DNA from: Metaphire vulgaris
Lineage: Eukaryota; Annelida; Clitellata; Crassiclitellata; Megascolecidae
Assembly (NCBI GenBank): GCA_018105865.1
Contig: CM030868.1
Location: forward strand, 8,095,245-8,159,244
Reading direction: 5' to 3'
Length of the DNA: 64,000 nt
Positions 58,151 through 64,000 of the stretch are shown here, piece by piece. The first letter of the stretch is position 1; each line of letters starts with the position of its first letter. A program made the translations under genes and the position numbers. The notes under the pieces are model-generated. The model saw nothing but the letters and a program-made list of their open reading frames with translations, was not told the DNA's origin and did no database searches.

Positions 58151-58762
58151 GTCAATTAATGATTATCTATTTCCATTTGCATTGTCGTAGAAATGTTGCA
58201 ATAAAAAGAATGTCAAATATGTACTGAAGCAATAGATTTGCATGTTTTCTTTAGAAATCTAGTTTAAATCAAGTAAATTGATAAGTCTATTAAACTTCGA
58301 CATAAAACTGCAACATAGGCTCTGGTTTGTTGTGTTTTTTAATTTCGAATTGTGGACTTAACTAAAAAAATATTAGTTAAACTATAACTAAATTTCAACT
58401 AAAAATACGTAGTTAAACTTTTAGTTGCAATAACTTTCTAAAATAGTTAACTAAACTAAAAAAATTAGTTAAACTTTTGCAACTCCTAAAAACAATTAAA
58501 AGTGCTATGTTCAACACGTCAGTCAATGGACCATAGATTATTAATCATTTGTCATTTGCATTGAATGCAGGAACATTTGTCAAGAGTCTCATCGCTTTAA
58601 ATGTTGCAATAAAAAGAATGTCAAATATGTACTGAACTTCAATTTGACTTTTCGCAACATGTTTTCTTTTTCAGAAATCTAGTTTAAATCAATATTGTAA
58701 ATTGATAAAGTCTATTAAACATTTCGACATAAAATCTGCAACATAGGCTCTGGTTTGTTGTG
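58130..58762. repeat. Local direct duplication (~215 bp and ~268 bp copies)
   Basis: 58130-58345 and 58495-58762 align from AAAGTGCTATGT through GCAATAAAAAGAATGTCAAA to GGCTCTGGTTTGTTGTG. The first copy lacks several blocks of 1-10 bases relative to the second. Both are followed by TTAGTTAAACT-type words. Confidence 0.8.
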
Positions 58763-59019
58763 TTTTTAATTTACCCAGAAAAAATAGATAAAAAGGTACC
58801 GGACCTTTGGATCACAACTAAAATTTTTTAGTTAAACTATTTAGGATTATTAACTGAATTTTTTTAGTTAAACTATCATTTTAACTAAACTTATATTTAA
58901 TTAAACTTAATTATGGTCTGTGGCTGGTCGACTTAGTTTTTAGTTGCCCATCACTACTATTAGATGGCTGATTCCTTCTCTTATATTTCTTAATCTCTGT
59001 ATTGCTAAGACTCAGGCCT

Positions 59020-59160
59020 ACTTCTTCTATCTCTGGTACTACCTCGACTTCTCCTATCTCAGGTACTACCTCTACTTCTTCTATTTCAGGTACTACCTCG
59101 CTATATCTTATCTCGGGTACTACCTCGACTTCTGCTACTTCAGGATCCCGTTCTATTGGC
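59020..59160 (+). repeat. 27-bp minisatellite (TCAGGTACTACCTCGACTTC units)
   Basis: About five units of 27 bp. In one plus frame they read SISGTTSTS-type nonapeptides. It lies in an intron of the minus-strand CARD-NHL gene, so coding use is unlikely. Confidence 0.8.
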
Positions 59161-60093
59161 CGACTCGAGTACTACCTCACGGTAGGCAATTATCCAGGTA
59201 CTACCTAGGGATATACCGGACCTTCTACCCAAGCACTCCTAATATACAGAAGTCCCTGTTCTACCGGTCTCCTCTCCTACCGTCGCGCCGCGATCTTATC
59301 TTTCGTGGGGCTTGCCCTCCCCTTGGGGACCGCTGACGCGGTAGATTAAATACTTACCTAGTGGAAATGATCAAGTTAAGGACGGCACATCCACCTATTT
59401 GGTATTTCGAGTCAAAGCTCAGTCTACCAGACTTTGTCCGTCTATGGAGGTTTTGGGGGTTAAACACACCCCTTGGCTACCGAAAACAAAATATTCTTAA
59501 TGAGTCTCTTTGCTTTTTTAATTTTTTGACGCGACTTTGGGGTCAAAACCCCATTGGCTAAAAATGTAACGATTTAAGAGGCGAGGATCTTTTTTGGCTT
59601 GTCATGAAAAAACTAGATGTGATAAGGTTTTTAGCTCGTCGGAAAAAGCTAGAGCTGATAACGTTTTTTCTTGCTTGTCAAGTTTTTTCCAAAGCTGGTC
59701 ACGGTCAAAACCAAAAACCAAAGCCCCCTTCCGGAAATCCTGGTTACGCCACTGACTTAGGCCTACTTGAATAGTGAAAAGGAAGCGTCTATACTGAAAC
59801 AATAAACAACGAATAATATAGTGCACAGTGCAACGGGATTAAAACCAAAAATTAAAGGGAAGCATAAATTTTGTGTGATATTTGGTGTTGGTGGAAACAA
59901 ATAATGAAAAGACTTATGAATAAATTTACTTAATTCGACGTGACGTGATATCTCAAAATGATCAACTGCAAGCCATTTTAACCTGAAGACAAAGATTTTG
60001 GTGTTCCTTCGATTTGTTGATTTCTGCCAGTTTTTTCGATATTGCATTTGTCCGTAGATTGATGAATTGTTGTGTTTTCGTAAGTGACCGAAC

Positions 60094-60399
60094 CTTGCAA
60101 TTGCTGTCCGGTCGTTTTATCCGAGCCCCTGGTATGGCTGTCCTGATCCTTCTGGAAGTGGATGCCAACTGGAAGATTATTCTTCCTTCTTAGCTCATCA
60201 TTAGAGCCATTCAAACGAGTGTTCTGTTTTACCAGCTCCTTATTCATCGTCCATTGTTTATTGGCTTCATTTTGCAATTCTTTTATTCTGACGTTTGTCG
60301 CCTTCGATTTTATTTTAAAGTCCATTGGCGCTGTCACTTCGTTAGTCAATCTTCCGCATCGAATGGAATTCGCAATTTCTCTCACGGTTCGTCTGTCTT
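60094..60399 (-). CDS. CARD-NHL gene, coiled-coil exon
   Basis: Encodes EDRRTVREIANSIRCGRLTN..., then NVRIKELQNEANKQWTMNKE and LVKQNTRLNGSNDELRRKNN, followed by a polar tail. The region around I-KELQNEANKQ-MNKELVKQN-RL has heptad spacing of Leu/Ile/Met/Asn typical of a short coiled coil, suggesting oligomerisation. Acceptor TCTAATGCAG, donor CAAG|GTTCGG. 306 nt, phase 1 in and out. Confidence 0.75.
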
Positions 60400-60769
60400 C
60401 TGCATTAGAATTTACCATAAATTTGTATAGGCTAAACATTTGCTAGAATATTTTCTTATGTAGCTGTTTCTAGGCTGATGTCCCTCCTATAAAGGCTCCA
60501 AACAAGCATATCAACTAGAATACATGCGTTTTATTTACACATTTCAAAGGCCATTAAACATTTTTATCAAATTTTTATATAGGATATACGTTTTATTTAT
60601 GCAATTGCACCCCCTGGAAGAATTGTGGAGTTACGAAAAAAGTAAATTAGGCCTACTTGTTTTTTTCGTCAAAAAACCTTGTTTTACACCTCCTGGAAAA
60701 TTTTTAATTTCTTTCGTCACAAGACCCTGTTTTGCAACCCCTGGAAAAATTTCTGTGGGCGTCCATGAG

Positions 60770-61063
60770 CAGTGGCGGCTCTAGGACGCTTGGCAAAGGG
60801 GAACGCCGTTGAACGCAACCAATCAGAACGCAACCAACCAATCATGAACGGGCCAACCATTTGTTGTTAGATATGTAGTATTAAGTATAGGGTCCCAACA
60901 GGGGCCACTGAATACATGGGGCCATTAACTCAATTCTAGGCTGATGTCCCTCCCTGGAAAAGGGGCACTTTTATCAAATTTTTATAGGAGTTTTTTATTT
61001 ATGCAATTGTCAAAAATCTTGGTCCCCCTGTGGAATTTCTTTTTCGTCACAAGACCGCCACTG
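60770..61063. mobile_element. hAT-like element, GGCGGCTC family
   Basis: Ends CAGTGGCGGCTCTAGG and GACCGCCACTG. Flanks TCCATGAG (60762-60769) and CCCATGAG (61064-61071) match 7 of 8. Confidence 0.8.
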
Positions 61064-61243
61064 CCCATGAGATGATGACCGCTCAATGTGTTCATTTCAT
61101 TGTGATTTGTTTTGAATTCATTGGTCTTATATGAGCCAATTTCTTCAGAAATCTAACGATGGATTTTGTGGGTGGGGGGGGGGGGAGAAGAGATTCTATG
61201 GAAACCTGTTATAGAGAACACTTGAGCGGCTGATATGTTATAC

Positions 61244-61420
61244 CTCGATGTTGTTCCTGGCTCGTTCTTCTGCTCATCGCTTCCGTTTCGCGTTCGATAC
61301 TGACTATTTGTGTCGGTGTTTTAAGGTCAAGAATCTGCCTCAGCTTGAGTTCCGATACCAATGACTCGTTCTTGTCGGGATTTTGGCTGCGGACAATTAA
61401 TTGCTTTCTCTTGACTTCAG
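61244..61420 (-). CDS. CARD-NHL gene, helical charged exon
   Basis: Encodes EVKRKQLIVRSQNPDKNESL then VSELKLRQILDLKTPTQIVS and IERETEAMSRRTSQEQHR. Acceptor AACGTTTTAG, donor CGAG|GTATAA. 177 nt, phase 1 in and out. No domain recognised; the composition suggests charged helices. A second, separate RQILDLK-type helix is visible around the middle. Confidence 0.75.
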
Positions 61421-61858
61421 CTAAAACGTTAGCAAATTGACGCCTATTGATCTTAAATATTGTATATCTAAAAAACACTGATGTAGTATTTTTTATTTAA
61501 AATGTTCAAATAATTCTATAGTAGGCCTACCTAGTACCTGATGATGATGATAGTTAGAGTTATCAATGGTGTTGGAAACTCCTCGTAGTCGTCGTCGTCG
61601 TCGTCGTCATCCGTCCCTTCCTATATAAGGTTAGTGCTTTGTATATTAATCATTAAGTCGTGATCTTTAAGCCAAAGATAGACTCATTGCTGATTCGGTA
61701 TTAATGTCTATCATGGACTTGTATGAGATGATTGACTGTACTGATGCTTGCTAATATATTATTGGCGACTGCATTATAATAAAATCATCTGTTGATGGGG
61801 CAGTGGACGACGATCCTCTCTGTGACCGGTTATTGAACATTCAGACTTTTGTTACCAT

Positions 61859-61859
<1 letters not shown>

Positions 61860-61930
<71 letters not shown>
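61860..61930. repeat. (GA)n microsatellite
   Basis: Long GA run; produces false RE-repeat and SL-repeat ORFs. Confidence 0.97.
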
Positions 61931-61936
<6 letters not shown>

Positions 61937-61944
61937 GAGGGACA

Positions 61945-62125
61945 GTTTGAAACAACTAGGTACCATGAGAGAGCTAGGAAATAGAGCGCTATATAAATTC
62001 CGGGACCTGGACAGTTTGAAACAACTAGGTACCATGCGCCTAAAAATATATAATCTAAATCGAATCTAATCTTAAACTTCTATAGCGCCACTTTCATAAT
62101 GCACAGGAGCATCAACCGATGGCAC
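61945..62125. repeat. Small duplicated segment and interspersed-repeat end
   Basis: GGACAGTTTGAAACAACTAG GTACCATG occurs twice (61940s and 62010s). 62075-62125 is a copy of the CTTCTATAGCGCC...CCGATGGCAC repeat end. Confidence 0.6.
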
Positions 62126-62262
62126 AAATAATAAGCAGCTACTACAGAGCTACAAAATAGAGCGCTATATAAATTCCCGAGATGTCGTCCACCTAATTAG
62201 GTCTTGTTCTCGATTCTATCCAATTAACGCGTCTAATTTTCTATTTGAATTATATGACTCAC

Positions 62263-62497
62263 AATCAACTTCATCATTCTCCTCACAGTCTTCGATTTGT
62301 TTAACGATCCAAGGATAGCATCCTACAAGAGCTTCTCTCAGAACGATGAACGCATCGTCGTTTGAACAACAAAGAAGAAAGTCAAGAAGAGCCCTGCAAC
62401 GTTCCTCTTTTGTCTTGTGACCAGTTACTCGATGTTTTGCATCGATGTCTAGTATTCGTTTCCGAAAGAGAAGATCAAGAACGTTGTTCGGATCCAC
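62263..62497 (-). CDS. CARD exon of the CARD-NHL gene
   Basis: Encodes VDPNNVLDLLFRKRILDIDA, then KEERCRALLDFLLCCSNDDA, FIVLREALVGCYPWIVKQIE and an acidic tail. The LL...IL......I......K...ALLDFL.....DAF..L.EAL....YPWIV..I pattern is that of a caspase-recruitment domain (six-helix death fold). The acceptor ACGGAG before 62497 lacks a clear pyrimidine tract and is uncertain. The reading frame is open a little further upstream to a TGA, without ATG. Two phase-1 donors exist: GTGAGT after 62263 (consensus, used here) and GTGAGG after 62287, which would drop eight acidic residues. Confidence 0.75.
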
Positions 62498-62519
62498 CTC
62501 CGTTACGATATTCGCATAA

Positions 62520-63391
62520 CATTTTTTTAACCTTTTTCACGGATTAAATTTCCCTCAGACGCTAAATAGAGGGGATTTAATTTTTGGAAAAACGAATTGT
62601 TGCTGCTCATCCTTGTCTATTAACTCTATTTCTTTGCAACAGTGACATACACCACAGCTTAAAATGCACGCAGACGTGTACTGTAGATTCGTAAATACAA
62701 CTATCATGCATATTGTGGCTGCTCACCTTGTGTTAGCTAATTGCAATTGTCCACGAGATTAAATATTACGAAAGACTTATAATATTATCAATGTTTGTTA
62801 AAATGAGTAGGCGTAGGTATGCAGCACCGTATGCTAATTAATCATCCTGACAATTTTTGCTGCATTTGTGGCGCGATCAGCACTTGAACCTGGCAAAGAA
62901 AGTGACGATTGCACAGAAATAGTAATTCACATATAAAGTCTGAGATCAAGATCAAGCTGGATACCTCACACATCGTGTTCCCCTACGTACTCACAACCCG
63001 GCTTGCTCATGGTCAATTCCGGTTTCAGATTACAGCATTCTGAATTATTTCGAATTTCTAGTAGGATAATTATGCTTGCGTGCAACACCATTGCGATGGT
63101 TCTGTGATTATTGATTATACATGTATATATGTATGTATATACTGCATGTTGCAACATAATAAATATTCTATGTTGTCGTTCTATATATGCCTCAGGAGTT
63201 AATATTTGGTGGTGGTGAAATAATTTTGACTAGTTGGCCTACTGTTTATTCATATAGGCCTACGGTAAGCAAATTAGATTTGTAAGCAACTTTTTATAAT
63301 TTTAGTGATAAATCAATTTATTGTGCTTCTCCTATGATTGAAACGTATACGCCATACGACAGTTTAGGCCAGTAGATTCTCGTTTTTTAAT
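62520..63391. other. Upstream region of the CARD exon
   Basis: AT-rich. The only first-exon candidate I see is ATG at 63010 on the minus strand (MSKPGCEY, donor GTAGGG after 62987), phase 0, compatible with the CARD exon but unsupported otherwise. No promoter motif recognised. Confidence 0.3.
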
Positions 63392-63657
63392 CAGAGGCGT
63401 CATTTGGGGGCTGGGGGGCCTTGCCCCCAACCCAAGGAAATGAAAATATTAATTTATAATGTATTAATGTGCAAAAATTGCAAAAATTGCCAAAAAATAT
63501 CAAATTTTCCAACATTGGCCCTAAAATTTGCCAAAATTGCTCAAAATTTTCACAAAATTTGCCAAAAAATTGCAAAAAAATGCAAAAATGCCTAAAATTT
63601 GCCAAAATTTGCAAAAAAATTTCTTGCCCCCCAAGAAAAGTGTGAAATGACGCCACT
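63392..63657. mobile_element. hAT-like MITE, GCAAAATTTG-rich family (copy 2)
   Basis: Ends CAGAGGCGTCATTT and AAATGACGCCACT, with perfect target duplication TTTTTAAT at 63384-63391 and 63658-63665. Same family as 1995-2249. Confidence 0.88.
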
Positions 63658-63799
63658 TTTTTAATGATTCCCTATTGTTACTTTCGCAAATACCTCTATT
63701 TTACTTGAACTTAAATTTGAACTTGATCCGTATACAGTTGAAACAGTGAACGTATCCGAAGGCTATCTCGGAAAACTAGATTTTTGAATGTGGAGAGTT

Positions 63800-64000
<201 letters not shown>

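Larger units (their letters stand above)
55977..62497 (-). other. CARD - coiled coil - NHL propeller gene locus (five exons)
   Basis: Five minus-strand exons with AG/GT borders (62497-62263, 61420-61244, 60399-60094, 57769-57305, 56923-55977) join in one frame to about 709 residues. All four junctions are phase 1. Order: CARD (residues ~1-72 of the model), basic/acidic helical segment, coiled coil, SH2-motif and Pro-rich segment, NHL-type beta-propeller (last ~300 residues). CARDs make homotypic contacts in apoptosis and innate-immune complexes, and NHL propellers bind protein or RNA (family knowledge). The combined role as a signalling adaptor is inference. The start codon is not in the CARD exon. 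A possible first exon is ATG at 63010 (MSKPGCEY, then GTAGGG), phase 0, weak. The gene is convergent with AGAP. Confidence 0.75.

Noticed and set aside
61803..62069. RERERE ORF and its SLSLS complement
   Set aside because: Product of a (GA)n run; no splice or domain support.

Overview
The window is eukaryotic: split genes with GT/AG introns of 0.3-4 kb, AT-rich introns, many microsatellites and dense transposon and SINE debris. The protein content (one AGAP-type gene, and a CARD plus NHL-propeller gene) and the hAT, tRNA-SINE and LINE load fit an invertebrate animal. A marine invertebrate deuterostome is my best guess, but nothing here fixes the species.

Gene 1 (plus strand, about 18.2-49.6 kb, possibly starting near 10.6 kb) is an AGAP / centaurin-gamma gene, an Arf GTPase-activating protein. 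I rebuilt 22 exons by eye. In order they encode an N-terminal stretch, a Ras-like GTPase domain (19.9-23.0 kb), a low-complexity linker (23.0-31.1 kb), a PH domain split by an insert (31.1-36.3 kb), a zinc-finger ArfGAP domain (40.9-43.6 kb) and ankyrin repeats to a stop at 49618. Splice phases agree at every junction except across one 152-bp linker exon (27341-27492). About 918 residues are covered downstream of 18232.

Gene 2 (minus strand, 62.5 kb down to 55977) is tail-to-tail with gene 1. Five exons encode a CARD, a helical/coiled-coil middle, a segment with two SH2-type tyrosine motifs and a proline-rich run, and a C-terminal NHL-type beta-propeller. All four internal junctions are phase 1. 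Its first exon is not secure. I do not recognise a named family with this architecture; it is the strongest candidate here for an undescribed protein, probably a death-fold signalling adaptor.

The rest is mostly mobile DNA. At least 14 short elements have hAT-like inverted ends and matching 8-bp target duplications, several of them nested. There are two piggyBac-like and one mariner-like miniature elements, several LINE 3' ends, tRNA-derived SINEs (two with clean 12-14 bp target duplications) and a 5S rRNA-derived sequence. Intron 36257-40906 holds a 3-kb foldback element whose arms consist of ~165-bp tandem units, each with a CRE palindrome (TGACGTCA), usually beside an ETS-type motif. Several local duplications (11.4, 13.3, 15.9 and 58.1 kb) look either like recent tandem duplication or like unmerged haplotypes. 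All calls are from reading the sequence; no searches were run.
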